A stretch of 64,000 nucleotides of DNA, from the NCBI GenBank assembly GCA_028753945.1, contig JAPNXP010000002.1, positions 3,410,001 to 3,474,000 on the forward strand. The letters run 5' to 3'. Positions within the stretch are counted from its first letter, which is position 1; each line of letters begins with the position of its first letter. The position numbers and the translations under genes are program-made. Under the pieces are notes generated by a model. It saw nothing but the letters and a program-made list of their open reading frames with translations, did not search any database and was not told where the DNA came from. Of the stretch, positions 1-10,603 are shown in pieces. This DNA is from Hexactinellida sp. DTS-2022. Lineage: Eukaryota > Porifera > Hexactinellida.

Positions 1-349
1 TTCAGAAGAAACAACTACCCATTATTCTTTTTCTTTACCAAAACGAGAAACAGTGCCTTTAGATGTCTTGTACTTCTTGACAGCATCTTGCTGGGTCATA
101 CCTTTTGTTAGATCATGAGCTATTTCAACTTTTCTCTTCAAAGTAAGCTGGGTTCGGAGATCGGTAGCTCTATTGGCCATATTGGTGAAATACAATCAAA
201 ATTAATTATCTAGGGACAAAGTCATTAATTAAAGTGAACAAGTGGGGGTTGTGTACATAATTATAATGTCAGAAGTGGGATATTTTCCAAAGTGGTGCGC
301 CGAATTTAGCAAATGCTTCCCGGACACCCCATTTCGGGAGGTTCCACTG
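1..349 (-). mobile_element. 5' end of a pogo/Tigger-type DNA transposon (cut by window edge)
   Basis: Read on the minus strand, the element starts at 349 with CAGTGGAACCTCCCGAAATG, next to a TA at 350-351 that fits the TA target duplication of Tc1/mariner-pogo elements. About 170 bp of AT-rich leader separates this terminal repeat from an ATG at 180 opening a CENP-B-like DNA-binding domain. Terminal repeat, leader and helix-turn-helix are in the order expected for a Tigger-like element. The rest lies beyond base 1. The same kind of terminal repeat (CAGTGGAACCYC) recurs at 9897 and 19127 in this window, so related families are common here. Confidence 0.8.
22..180 (-). pseudogene. CENP-B/Tigger-type N-terminal helix-turn-helix (transposase fragment)
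   Basis: The minus-strand frame from the ATG at 178-180 encodes 52 residues. They contain the signature of the CENPB_N domain: LTLKRKVEIAHDLTKG, then QQDAVKKYKTSKGTVSRF, a homeodomain-like helix-turn-helix that binds the transposon end. In pogo/Tigger transposases this domain is followed by a second CENP-B-type HTH and a DDE catalytic domain. Here a TAA at 22-24 ends the frame right after the first domain (residue 53), so either the gene is broken or the rest lies in a separate exon off the window. Domain identity is strong; function is not claimed. The host CENP-B protein is related, but the adjacent terminal repeat argues for a transposon copy. Confidence 0.75.
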
Positions 350-351
350 TA

Positions 352-689
352 TACCGAAAATAAACCGATCTCTTACATTTGTACGCATAAAATCAAAAGA
401 ACCAGTAGCAGAGACTCTAGACCCAGTATAGTTAGTCGGTCTAAAAGGTATTCTCTGTATATTAATGCATTGTGCTAATGACTGTCTCATTGCAAATGTG
501 AATGAATTAGCATTGTCATGTAATTACAGGAGGCAGCAATGGAGTTGGGATGTACACGTGGCCAACAATTAAATCCTGAATATCCTTAGTTATATTATCA
601 TTTGGTATTTGGTCAATATCAATACTATCATGTTGACAAGTAGCATTTAAAAAAATTGGTTGATTATCCACATTACTAGTCACTAACAA
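352..689. other. unannotated AT-rich spacer
   Basis: I see no repeat end, coding signal or RNA motif here. Short open frames on both strands look random. Confidence 0.5.
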
Positions 690-1177
690 CAGTTCCAAGA
701 GAAATCCTCATTGGCTTATGATCACTAAGGTATGATTCATTAAAACCAGATGAACAGGCCAAGTTTCTAGTGAATACACAATCCAGCAGAGATCCATAGT
801 TAGTGGATACTCCAGATAAAGATTGCATCATCCCTTTATTGGCAAAATACTTTTATCACGGTGTCTCTCTTAGGTCATCGGGCAAATAAATCTATATTGA
901 AGTCCCCAGTATTATCAAGTGATCAGAGTTATCAATTTACCTAGGACCTGATCAACTTCCGAGTAAATTCCTTCATTGGGGATTGGGGTGATCGGTATAT
1001 AGACATTACGACGACAGGCTTATCGATAATCATGGGATCATAGATCTGGATAATCAATATCTCGATCCTAGCGCCATTATGACAGACTGAGTGTGATATT
1101 AAAAACATACACAAAGCTGGATTTCGGGAGTATATGTGTATACCAGAACCAGGAAGTCTAGCTATCAATTCCACCAA
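690..1177 (-). pseudogene. decayed AP-endonuclease-like (EEP) domain of a retroelement or Helentron
   Basis: The minus strand holds three pieces of an exonuclease-endonuclease-phosphatase fold in order. An N-terminal stretch at 941-1177 includes VVVMSIYRSPQSP, matching the 'xxxxYRPP' strand. A GDFNID motif (catalytic Asp/Asn) sits near 873-908. A C-terminal GSLLDCVFTR followed by SDHKPM sits near 710-780; SDH is the catalytic terminal motif. The pieces are in different frames with stops between them, so this is a relic. Such endonucleases occur in non-LTR retrotransposons and in Helentron-type rolling-circle elements. No reverse transcriptase or helicase lies nearby to decide between them. 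Confidence 0.6.
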
Positions 1178-2126
1178 TGAGTGTATAACCAGTGATAATA
1201 AAGTTATCAGTGGCTAAAGTCATTGTCTCCAGAAAGATTAACACTTGGGATTGTCAAATCTTCCCAGTGTTTGTTCAATGAACGAACAATGTGTATATAG
1301 ATATATGGACTAGTTAGTGCGATAGACCACATAATAGCACAGTGTTCTCATAACCGCTTAATACAAAATGTGAGCTTGAGGAAATTGAAACTCTAATAAT
1401 ATGCAATTCAACATCAAATCCAAATGTCAGATAACCTAGCTAGCGAGCCTCCCCCTAAAGACTGGCCTGACATAAGGATGAATAAATGGGGGACCATGTA
1501 CATTGCACTATGGAACTATGGCCGGTGCATGCCAGCCTAGAAGTAGTACAAGTACAAAGACATGTTCTTGCGGCTTTTTCTGTGATCAAAGAGCAGAAGT
1601 GCTCCTTCAAGCAATTAGAAAATTTTTGATCTTGTATAAATCATGTCTTTGAGCAGGAATTTGATAAATACATACTTTTGGCTTGACAATTAATATTTAG
1701 AGTGTTTCTAATAGTATATTCGCACTCAGTACGCACACCCGAGAAAAACAAGGGGTCACTCGATATGGTTACTCCAAATTGGGAGATCGGACTGTTATCA
1801 CATTCATACCGTTGCTATGGAAAACGAAAAGTATTCTCACCAAATATTGTCAATATACCTAGCAAAATGCTGGAAATTAAGTGGTGAGCACGAATCTGAC
1901 AATATAAGGTCGTTAAGAATGGATTTGAATGATCTATCTTGTATTCATACAGCCTGCGATTTCGATTGGGCACCAATTTTTGACCCCCTGAAAACAAATT
2001 TCTTCCTAAAATTCTGCTATGTGCCATAGCTGAAGTTGATCAGAACCTATAACACTACAATTGTGTAAAATTTGGTACTTTTATCTCGAAAATCCAGTTT
2101 TCGGCCCTTGCAACAATCTCCTCAAA
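1178..2126. other. unannotated spacer
   Basis: Unique-looking AT-rich sequence. No terminal repeats, coding domain or RNA motif recognised. Confidence 0.45.
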
Positions 2127-2468
2127 ATGATGGAGGAACATCTAATGGAGGCCAATAGATTGGTGGGGGAGGCGAGAGAGAGGGTGGAGAGAGGTTTGAG
2201 GAGGGAGGAGGGCAGAATGTGGAAGGTGGCAGCAAGTCTCAGAGAAAGCATGCCTGAGAGACTTCTATCCGAACAAATCCAAACGACTACCCATCTGGAG
2301 AGGAGGGCGAGTGAGTCTGAAGAGAGGGAGAGAATGTGGCGTATACGCGCGTTTGATGATATAGGAGAAGCGAGCGGCAACTTGAAAAATTTAGAGGAAT
2401 ACCAGGCGGATTGTATCACTAAAGGGCACACTCGTATAATTTACTTTCGTTCATGCTTGTTTGTTTGA
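2127..2468 (+). CDS. orphan open frame, helical and charge-rich (hypothetical)
   Basis: From the ATG at 2127 the frame runs 113 codons to the TGA at 2466-2468. The first ~80 residues are dense in Glu, Arg and Leu with few helix breakers (for example EEHLMEANRLVGEARERVER), predicting a long amphipathic helix or coiled coil. The DNA is strikingly purine- and G-rich (about 2125-2345) against an AT-rich background, which could mean real coding sequence or only a polypurine tract. I recognise no family. The last ~20 residues look like read-through into AT-rich DNA, so a splice donor may lie before the stop. It could be an exon of a host gene or a transposon protein. Confidence 0.3.
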   Translation: MMEEHLMEANRLVGEARERVERGLRREEGRMWKVAASLRESMPERLLSEQIQTTTHLERRASESEERERMWRIRAFDDIGEASGNLKNLEEYQADCITKGHTRIIYFRSCLFV

Positions 2469-2671
2469 TAACTCCCTTACGAGTATATATTATTTCCCCT
2501 CTGAAACAGACTGACTTAACTTTCGTTGTGAAATTTATTTAGGAGGATTTGATGGAAATGAATCCACAATCTTATCATTATTTAATTGGAATATGATATT
2601 TTGATCTAATTACATTGAAAACTAATTGAACACATTATTGTTTGTAAGCATGGAAGTATATGTGTGCTATA

Positions 2672-2971
2672 CAGTGCTCGACAAATCAGGTGGTTTGGTG
2701 GCGCCAGCCACCAAAGATTTTATTTAAGCCACCAAATTTTTCCTTTGGTGGCTTAACTAATCTACCATATATTGTGGATTATTTCACTATATGTAGATTA
2801 TATGTTTCGTTGCATAATTTGTTATTAACATTAGTGTTGTTTCACGGTATCAGAACTTTGTTATGTCATCAGTGGTTTGTTAAACCGGCCGTTGTTTATT
2901 CTTTAGCCACCAGAAAAAGTGAGGTGTTGGCTTAATTAGCCACCATCAAAATTTCATTTTGTCGAGCACTG
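2672..2971. mobile_element. hAT-type MITE, 300 bp, complete
   Basis: Terminal inverted repeats are CAGTGCTCGACAAA at 2672 and its complement ending at 2971. They are flanked by a perfect 8-bp target duplication GTGCTATA (2664-2671 and 2972-2979). CAGNG ends with an 8-bp duplication are diagnostic of hAT elements. The inside carries several copies of the GCCACCAAA motif in both orientations, likely subterminal transposase sites. It has no transposase gene, so it is non-autonomous. Confidence 0.92.
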
Positions 2972-3063
2972 GTGCTATACCTCTGTCAAAATTTGTTTCC
3001 CACTAATGTAAATTGTTTTGTGATCTATTTGTAATTTACATTATTAAATTCCAAATTTAGCAA

Positions 3064-3369
3064 ATGTCTTCTTCAGAAGATCAACAAATTCACCAATTTC
3101 GTAGCATTGAACTATCCTTTGTTACCCTTCCTTCTCCTTACGATTCATCCCATGGATCCACAGATTGTGAATTACCACTCATTCCTGTAGACCAAGCATT
3201 TCAGATTCCATCCCAACTTTCTGTACTCGCTTTATCAACTCTTCCAACTTTATCCGGCGAAATTGGAGCTACCCTATCTCAATTTCAGTCTAGTCCTACC
3301 GGCGAAATTTGTAAATTTATTTTGTGGTATCTGAGCGAGAGCTTAATCGTGTTAATTAATTTTCTATAG
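3064..3369 (+). CDS. orphan open frame, 101 aa (hypothetical)
   Basis: ATG at 3064 (context CAAATGTCT) opens 101 codons, rich in Ser, Pro, Leu and Gln (MSSSEDQQIHQF at the start). No domain is recognised. It lies 85 bp after a hAT MITE and about 120 bp before LINE endonuclease debris on the same strand. It may therefore be part of that LINE's upstream region or a short unrelated exon. The last 20 residues are hydrophobic but AT-driven. Confidence 0.2.
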   Translation: MSSSEDQQIHQFRSIELSFVTLPSPYDSSHGSTDCELPLIPVDQAFQIPSQLSVLALSTLPTLSGEIGATLSQFQSSPTGEICKFILWYLSESLIVLINFL

Positions 3370-3492
3370 TGAACATAATAACCTGGTCTGTATACCTACT
3401 ACCAACTGGCATCTTCCCACTATCCTGAATTTGAATTCTAGTAGCGTGGTGAATATAGTATTAGATGAAATTACCTACATGCTTGATTTCCA

Positions 3493-4038
3493 TGCGTGAA
3501 TATAGCCGGTGTCACTGAGAAATGGCTGTCCGACACGGTTCCTCCATCCATAACTTCAATCGATGGATATGTACTCCTGTGAGAGGAGGGACAGAGTGGA
3601 AAAAGAAAAGCGGCGGTGTGCTAGCCTACATTAGAGAAAATATTCCGTATAACAAACTGGAATATTTGGATTGTAATGATGTTGAGTCTCTCTGGGTCTT
3701 GGTTAGGGACAAATGTATGCCCCGCCAATACTGAACATATTCTGATTGTCGTAATTTACGTTCCGCCCAATGCATGCGATTATTCCACAATTAATCATAT
3801 AGTCGCCGGAGTTGATGACACCCTTAGAAAACACCCTCACGCAGGCGTCATACTAATCGGCGATTTTAACCAACTCAACGACGCCCACGTGAGGAATTAC
3901 CCGCTCAGACAGGTAGTCCTACGGCCAACCCGCGGTAGGGCAGTACTTGACAAGATATTCACTAATATGAGTACCTTGTATTGTGAGCCAGTTGCACTCG
4001 CACCACGTCTCATTCCGACCATAACACCGTCAACTTAG
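3493..4038 (+). pseudogene. LINE apurinic endonuclease domain, CR1/Jockey-like, decayed
   Basis: Three plus-strand frames in series carry one APE-type endonuclease. First comes a segment with TEKWLSDTVPPSITSIDGY (3511-3570). Next is GGVLAYIRENIPYNKLEYLD then ESLWVLVRDKCMPR (to about 3730). Last is HILIVVIYVPPNACDY, GDFNQLND and RPTRGRAVLDKIFTNM (to 4038). The motifs GDFN, 'LDKIFTN' and the region before 'SDH' match the endonuclease of CR1/L2/Jockey-group non-LTR retrotransposons. At least two frameshifts separate the parts. No reverse transcriptase follows; a 476-bp TTAA-bounded repeat begins at 4053 instead. Confidence 0.8.
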
Positions 4039-4052
4039 AACCAGCATCCTAT

Positions 4053-4528
4053 TTAAGGTTAAATTACGGCAGATTCAGCCAAAAAAACACATGAATTTAG
4101 TTTTGAAGGTGGGAACTTGAATTTCACATATATGATAGAAGACATTATAGCTAGATTCAAACTGAATACGAAATCAAATTATCTTCCATAACCTCGATTT
4201 TATTTGGCGTGCAGTTTTATGCTAATACAAAAGTCCCAAAGGGGGATTTTCCATTCTCCACCTGATATGTGTGTGGATTTCAAGATCATTATTTGCTAAA
4301 GACCTATGCTGTGTGATCTATCAGATAGATCATCATTATGGAAGGTTGGTGGACGGTTTAGAATTTTGTTAAGATCTAAATATAAAATATTGCGACCTTT
4401 TGAACGCAAAAAATGAATAAAAAGGTCATCTTTTTATGCCAAATTTGATAAAATGTTTGAAAAATAATTCTAAGTCATAATTCAAAAATGTAAACCGTTT
4501 ACCAACTCCGTACACTTATAATCTTTAA
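4053..4528 (+). repeat. ~480-bp interspersed repeat, copy 1, TTAA at both ends
   Basis: This block recurs in inverted orientation at 16447-16925 with clear base-to-base similarity throughout. Shared landmarks are AAGGTTAAATTACGGCAGAT at one end, a short palindrome TGATCTATCAGATAGATCA near the middle, and ATAATCTTTAA at the other end. Both copies are bounded by TTAA, suggesting a mobile unit with TTAA target choice (piggyBac or Kolobok-like), though the inverted ends are weak. There is no coding capacity. Its right TTAA doubles as the left end of the next element. Confidence 0.75.
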
Positions 4529-6088
4529 GGTTCAGGTATACTCTTTGGTCATCTCAATTTAGGACTAATTGCTGTAAAATTTTTTTTCAAAAGCCGCTAT
4601 CTCAAAACTAACATTTTCAGAATTGCGGAAGAAGTCATTTTGTCAATTTTGGTCGTAGAATCAAAAACTCAACGGTTTCGGAGAGATCTCGTAAAGATAC
4701 AACTTTTCGTGCTGCGATTTACCCTAATGTGAATAGTTCTTCTGTTTTTTGGATTTTGGATAATGAAAATCTTCATTTGAAAATCGACATCACATAATAG
4801 TATTTGAAATCCTGAAAAATGTAGATATTCACAATTCCTGTACTCAAAAGTTATATTACATCCAGCTAAACTGATTTTATCATTAATATTCTTGGTATTG
4901 TTTATCTTTTCTGATTGATCTATTCCGCAAAAATGGTAAAATTTAAAAAAAGGTTTTTTCCTCCATTAGTTTATTTGCCAATATTATTATATTTTTGGCA
5001 TCCTGAGGATGAAGTAATTCCGCTGTAAAAAAAATAATTAATTCGGGTAAATACTGATGGTAGAAGTAGTCTAGAGCATTGTTTCTCAACCTTTTTCGGT
5101 GGATCGCCCCTATGCGGATAGGTCCAGTGCTTATCGCCCCCCTACAATTTTAACATAAATAAAGAACCAAGCAACTAAGACAGATATTCTATAAAGTTAT
5201 AAACCGTATTTCCCGAAAAAGGCGCCTGGGCTTAAAAAAGCGCCGGCTCTATAAAAATGTTATCTGTATGTTAAAATTTATTCCCAATAAATGATAACTG
5301 CAATGGAAATGGTGTGATTTAGGCAATTATAGGATGTTTAATCTCGCTGGGTACCATTAGAATGCACCTTAATATTATTTTCTGGAAATTTCATGAAAAA
5401 ATGAGTGCAAATTTAATCCATGAAATCAATAAGCACTGAGGCGCTTATTCGGGAAAATACGGTATTATCGTTATATTTACATTTGACAACCATGTTTAGT
5501 GTGAAAGTTGGGCATGGTCCCAGGGGCGTAGATTTAAAAAGCAGATTGGGTCGGGGGGCGAAGCACGGGAATTTTTCTTTTTATAAAATTATAAATTGAT
5601 TTCCTCTTAATTTAAGAATACCTGGATTTTTTAACCGAGCGAGCGTAGCGAGCGAGAAAAATTCCCAGGAGAGAAGAAGAAATCAAAAAATAACTAAATA
5701 ATTTAAAGACAACAATTTATCATTGATTTCAGGGGAAATAAATACATGAGGTGCACAAAATATTTGGGTAGAGAAATGAGGCTCTCGCACGAATGCATTG
5801 ATTTCGGTGGTCGAGGATCCCACAGTATCGAGGCCCTTGATTGTGCCCAGTTCAAGATTTTTCAGATCGGGATTTAATTAGGTCAAGAATAGCCGAAATG
5901 ATGAACATGTAAATTTCTAGATTCTAGCTAAAGTGAATCAAATCGCCCCCCTACCGCCCCCTTACAGTCTTGTCGCCCCCCAATCGCCCCTAACCGTTTT
6001 ATCGCCCCCTTCGTTTCTCGTATCGCCCCTTAGGGGGCGATATTGCCCACGTTGAGAAACACTGGTATAGAGGATACCTGAACCTTAA
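4525..6088. mobile_element. TTAA-flanked transposon, non-autonomous, interrupted by a hAT element
   Basis: The left end reads TTAAGGTTCAGGTATACTCT and the right end GGATACCTGAACCTTAA. These are inverted repeats of about 14-16 bp directly inside TTAA tetranucleotides. TTAA duplications are used by piggyBac and Kolobok elements; without a transposase I cannot choose. A hAT element occupies 5077-6064, leaving about 570 bp of this element's own sequence, with no gene. A truncated second copy follows immediately at 6085-6277. Confidence 0.7.
5077..6064. mobile_element. hAT element, 988 bp, non-autonomous, nested
   Basis: Ends are CATTGTTTCTCAACCTTTTT at 5077 and the complement of CAGTGTTTCTCAACGTGGGC at 6064. 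They are flanked by near-identical 8-bp duplications GTCTAGAG (5069-5076) and GTATAGAG (6065-6072). The terminal regions are packed with ATCGCCCC/GGGGCGAT iterations, typical of hAT subterminal binding sites. The body holds no transposase frame. One of the eight duplication bases has diverged, so the insertion is not very recent. It sits inside the right part of the TTAA-flanked element. Confidence 0.85.
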
Positions 6089-6277
6089 GGTTAACAGGAA
6101 AATACTTATCCGTTCCGCAAAATACGATTTTAAGGAAAAAAAATTAAATAGTTACCTAGATCGAATATTATTGCATTTTTGCCATCTAGAAGATGATGTA
6201 AATTCCGCTTTAAAAAATTTAATTAATTCGGGTGAATACTTTTGGTAGAAGTGCTCTAGAGTATACCTGAGCCTTAA
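6085..6277. repeat. truncated 3' copy of the TTAA-flanked element
   Basis: The sequence from about 6110 to the TTAA at 6274-6277 matches the last ~170 bp of the preceding element: TTCCGCAAAA, GATGATGTAAATTCCGC, AATTCGGGTGAATAC and the terminal GAGTATACCTGAGCCTTAA. It therefore lies in direct tandem with the longer copy. The left part is missing. Confidence 0.7.
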
Positions 6278-7016
6278 ATAAGTTGAAATTTGGCTTCCAT
6301 GTCAGTAACACTGTAGTTTCTGAATAGAAAGATTTATCCTGAACAAACTATGTTAGATATGACACCAATTCTTCCAGTGATCGAATCATAATTACGAGTA
6401 CTAAATTTGCTTAGCTCACCAACCGTCTAACATAAAAGGGACATATACTATTCGTTGACGTAATATAATTTGTCAGAAAAAGGTCAAAATAGTGACATTT
6501 TTCACCTTCTTCCCCATGTAGCACATACATAAAATGTTTGTTATTTTAAGTGAGGTCGGAAGATATAGTTTAGACCATGTATATATATGCCTCCAATTTT
6601 TGGAGTCTTTGCTTCAGTTCTTCTATATACGATAAATCGCGGTAATACCAAAATCTCGTTTTGAGTAAAATAATGTTAAAGTTTATGCGAATATTCTCTC
6701 TCATACGCACGAATCAAAGGTTTATTATGTAATATAATCCTTAGATTAGACTAATATAATAATAGACGATAGTTTGAAACTTTGTATTTTGAATAATGTG
6801 TAGCTTTTGGCATGTATTAAAATTGTTTATAGCAGTGCACGTTCTTTTGGGACACTTTTTAAAGCAATATGTAAATAAATAATTATCTGAAAATGTTATT
6901 GTTGTCTTTATACATGTCAGTATAGCTTTGGTTATATGTACATAGTCCATAATGGATAAGATTATAAGAATATAGCTTATGAATTTGTCTTATTGTAGTT
7001 GATTGACAAAAAGATA
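6278..7016. other. unannotated AT-rich spacer
   Basis: No repeat ends, domains or RNA motifs seen. Short minus-strand frames at 6741-7074 look like chance openings in AT-rich DNA. Confidence 0.45.
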
Positions 7017-7089
7017 TGCCAGGTTTGGGATTCGAACCCAGGGACAATTGCATACTGTTCCGATATGCTACCAACTGAAATGCTGGTAC
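7017..7089 (-). ncRNA. tRNA-derived sequence (probable SINE head or decayed tRNA)
   Basis: The minus strand carries an A-box-like AGTTGGTAGCAT and a strong B-box GGGTTCGAATCCC at tRNA spacing. A possible acceptor pair (ACCAG with CTGG) brackets them, and a run of T lies just downstream on that strand (CTTTTT, about 7007-7012), which would stop RNA polymerase III. The anticodon arm does not fold with a canonical 7-base loop and a T33, so a working tRNA is unlikely. I call it a tRNA-derived SINE head or a tRNA pseudogene. No second copy is visible in the window. Confidence 0.6.
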
Positions 7090-8749
7090 ATTTAAAAATT
7101 AGAAAATGTATTCCTTTACATATGAATGGAATATAGAATATAATAAATATATATAAATGTGAATAAATGTGAATAAATGTAAATATACATTCATTAATTG
7201 CCAAAACATCAAGAATGACGCAACTAAAATGCCCCCTGTGGGGGATAGATGACTGATTTTTGAAAATTTTCAATTACAGCATAATTCCATGATATAGTAG
7301 TAATATAATTAATACTAATCTCGACATTTAACTTTGTTGATTAATTCGCCAGAATTTGGAAGCAAGCATCCTTAAATATCGAATTAACAAAATTGTCAAA
7401 ACACATTTTTTTAGCGATGTCATCATCACCTCAAGGTGTCAAGACCCACTTGCATAGGTGGCACGCGCCATAAGGACCAATTGATAAATTGAAAGTTTGT
7501 CTCTATCTCATATCATTTCTGAGATTAATAAAATTTAGATAATTAGTACAGTGCAACCTCTATAAGTGGGGTCTCTATAAATGGGGAACCTCCATAAGTG
7601 GGGATTTTTTTTACCATATTCGTTTATATCCATACAAATGAACCTCTATAAGCGGGGAAGTGGGGAATGGGGGACCATAAATTTCAAGGAGTTTTTATCT
7701 CCATACAAAACAAACCTCCATAAATGGGGGGAATGGACAAATCCTAACATGATTCTTATAAAATAATACAATATTTCCAATAAATCGACTCTAAAGTTCT
7801 ACAAGAAAAATATTTTCGATTGATCTACTCTGATGTTTTTAGAAGAAATCACCTAGTGTAGATCAGCAGTTAACTAAATTGTCATAATATACAAATAAGA
7901 ACTAGAACGTGCATTAATGTGTGTGTTATATGAATATTTTGTATAATATAGCATATTACTGTGCCGACTATACTATAGTATAGTGGCCCAGTATTGGTCT
8001 TAGTGCCTTGGATGTTTTCTTTTTTCTTTTTTTTTCTCCGTGTCGCCTCCCCAGGCTAAACCATAAGTGCTAGAGCTCTGAGATTTTCAGAATAGGTGTC
8101 TGGTTGTTGATTAATGTGCACTTCGTGGCCTGATTTTTCAATTTCGACTTGTGAAAATTTTTAACGGGACTTTTAGCTTTTTTTGTCCCACAACAAAATA
8201 AATGCAATAACAAGAAAATTTTTAGAATCATTAGTATCAGAAAAGTATTTTGCAACTGATAGCTTTTCACGATCTTTTTAATCCGTCCTCATTTTCCACA
8301 GAATTAGGCTCAAAGTTGCCACAATTCACCCTTAACTTTCTAAAATCGTAAATTCATTAATATTCAATTATGCAATTATTTCGTGGTTTCGATGAATAAC
8401 TACTATTTAATATTTATGAATAATTCAATTAGATTCAGTGTTATTTCGATTCAAGTTATTGTTGATATTATAATCACAATAAAGAATTCTAGTATATATG
8501 AATAACTAATTTACATTCAATAGCTATTACTATACAATCAATTTCTGAATCTCCTGATATCATAGTTACAATAAAGTATTCTATTTATATGAATAATTCA
8601 ATTTGATTCAATAGCTGCTACTATATAAATCGATTTCTAATACATAGTTGTATTAAAGTTTTCTCCTATTTGAAAATTCAATTCCACTCAACAGTTATTC
8701 AATTTCAGAACGATTTCTGATATTCAAACAATGGATTAATGAGATGGAA

Positions 8750-9375
8750 TATCTATTTGTATAAATATTTGTCTATGTGTGTGCTTGGTGCCCGAAATGT
8801 ATTAGAGTGTAAGGGGGTATAAAGCATTTATAGTGGAAATATAAACTTAATTCCATATGTCATTCAAAGTAAGCGAGTATGCTGATTTCAATTTTAAAGC
8901 GATGACTGATATACAAACAATGGATTAATGAAATGGAATATCTATTAAATGACTATTCGTCTGTGTGCGTGTTTTGTGCCCGAATTGTATTAGAGTGATA
9001 GGGGGGGTTAAAAACGCATTTATAATGGGAATATAAACTCAATCCCTTTTGTCATTCTAAGTAATCAAGTATGCTGATTTCCAATTTTTAACAGTATATT
9101 AATATTCAATGGATTAAAGCAAATTAAATTAAATTGGGAATTTGTTTACTTATTAACTCAACTCACAGTGGATAACATTGCTAAAATAATTAACTATTTA
9201 TATCATTTATTTCTATACATAATGAATGAATGGCATTAAACGCAAAATGGTTTAAGATAAAAACAAAATTCCAATTTATCAATCAATCCTTTGTCCCGTA
9301 ATAACAGGTGCCCGAATTGTATTAGAGTGTTAGGGGGGTCTAAAACGCATTTATAATGGAAATATAAACTTAAAC
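8750..9375. repeat. three internal copies of a ~100-bp block
   Basis: A block with the core GAATTGTATTAGAGTG, then a G-run, then CGCATTTATAATGG, AATATAAACT and GTCATTCTAAGTAA appears near 8795-8890, 8975-9090 and 9308-9375 (last copy shorter). Two of the copies are preceded by another shared stretch, ATGGATTAATGAGATGGAAT-like, at 8729 and 8922. These are direct repeats inside the pogo-like element. Confidence 0.7.
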
Positions 9376-9488
9376 TCAAGATGGTTTAAGATAGAAAGAA
9401 GCATGAAAATTTATCAAACGTTCCTTTGTCCCGTAACAAATTGATAAATGGGTGTAAACACCATGTGACGTTCATGACATGGCGAAAA

Positions 9489-9805
9489 AAATCCAAAATT
9501 GCAGCCTGTGTCAACAGCAGGGTATATTATAAGCCCATTTTTTTATTCCTGGCCCATTTTTTTATTCCTATTTTCATTTTTTACTCCCTTGAATAGTGAG
9601 TTTTTATCGTCTGATATCCATTTCAAGATTCCATTTCTACCGAAAATCCATTTTTTTATTCCGCGAAAACATTAAAAAACTTTTTTTTAATCCTTATAAA
9701 ATACTCTGGTCAACAGCATGTTCCATTGGAGGCACTATCAATAGACCACCACGAAAATATAGTGCCACCAAAGGAACATGCGTCGGCACAGCTGCAATTT
9801 TGGTT
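9489..9805 (-). mobile_element. palindromic MITE, copy 1 (inverted, interrupted)
   Basis: AATCCAAAATTGCAGC at 9490 and the complementary end GCTGCAATTTTGG at 9790 bracket a ~118-bp palindromic MITE, in the orientation opposite to its copies at 10604 and 11935. The 191-bp hAT MITE at 9518-9708 sits inside it. Similarity continues into the flanks (GGCGAAAAAAA), so the copied segment is larger than the palindrome. Confidence 0.75.
9518..9708 (+). mobile_element. 191-bp hAT MITE, copy 1
   Basis: It starts CAGGGTATATTATAAGCC and ends TTATAAAATACTCTG, imperfect inverted repeats of about 14 bp with CAGNG ends. A perfect 8-bp target duplication GTCAACAG lies at 9510-9517 and 9709-9716. The body carries several CCATTTTTTTATTCC iterations and no coding potential. 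Three more copies of exactly this length lie in the satellite array (47046, 52523, 54770). Confidence 0.95.
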
Positions 9806-10603
9806 TAATGTTTTTCCAATTGAATTTTATAACCGGGGAATGGGGGGCAATTGAGATTTCCCCGTCCCATGCTCCCCCACTTACAGAGGTTCCACTGTAT
9901 ATATATTTAATTAATCGATTAATAATTTAACACCAATATTATGTACATCAAAATAAATGAAGTTCAATTATTTGCAATAATTATTAATCTAAATTGAATT
10001 TCACTATCATATTAGAATTCAGCGCATTCGATAACCCCACTAATCTATTCGGAGCCGTCTCTATTAGTTAAACACAGAGCGAATTAATTAGAATTAACTT
10101 CGTCATGTATCCATTGTGCAAGAATATTCTAAGCAGAAATAAATATAATCGCATAATCTGTCGTTGTTATGGAATGTAGAATCTTAGTTTTCAATTATAT
10201 AATAGAAGCCTACTCGATCTCACAAGTTGAATCAATATAATAATAACGAGTTGAAACAATAGAATTAGATTTAACAGTTTCAATTGAACTGAAGTGTTAG
10301 TAAACAAAGGAAACTTGCAATTCAATTGTGGCACAAACTAAGTACAATTTGAAAATTCGTGCACTGTGAAAAGGTGTATAATTTAATTCTCTATCGAATG
10401 CATATAAATTTAATTTTCGGGTACTATATATTGTTCCTGTTTCAAAATTAAACAGGTGCAAAAATGTGTCCAAAAAAATGTGATAAAAAATCGTGACCCC
10501 AGCCAGGTGCACATCTGCAACCCATGAGACACCTGTCCTGAAAATTTAAGTTCTTAGTAAATATAACTCTGTTCTGCAGAGAGGATACGGAAGGATAATA
10601 ATA

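Larger units (their letters stand above)
7549..9897. mobile_element. pogo/Tigger-like non-autonomous element, 2.35 kb
   Basis: Ends CAGTGCAACCTCTATAAGTG at 7549 and the complement of CAGTGGAACCTCTGTAAGTG at 9897 are flanked by TA on both sides, inside duplication unit 1. The left 170 bp repeats the terminal motif CCTCTATAAGTGGGG at least five times with small changes (about 7555, 7569, 7586, 7641, 7712). Inside are three copies of a ~100-bp block (about 8790, 8980 and 9310, shared core GAATTGTATTAGAGTG), an inverted copy of a ~62-bp repeat (7963-8012), a palindromic MITE, and within that a 191-bp hAT MITE. No transposase frame survives; the element was probably mobilised in trans. Confidence 0.85.

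Noticed and set aside
8070-8270. 66-aa minus-strand frame with a signal-peptide-like N-terminus
   Set aside because: It lies inside the non-autonomous pogo-like element, is AT-driven, and has no domain or promoter support.
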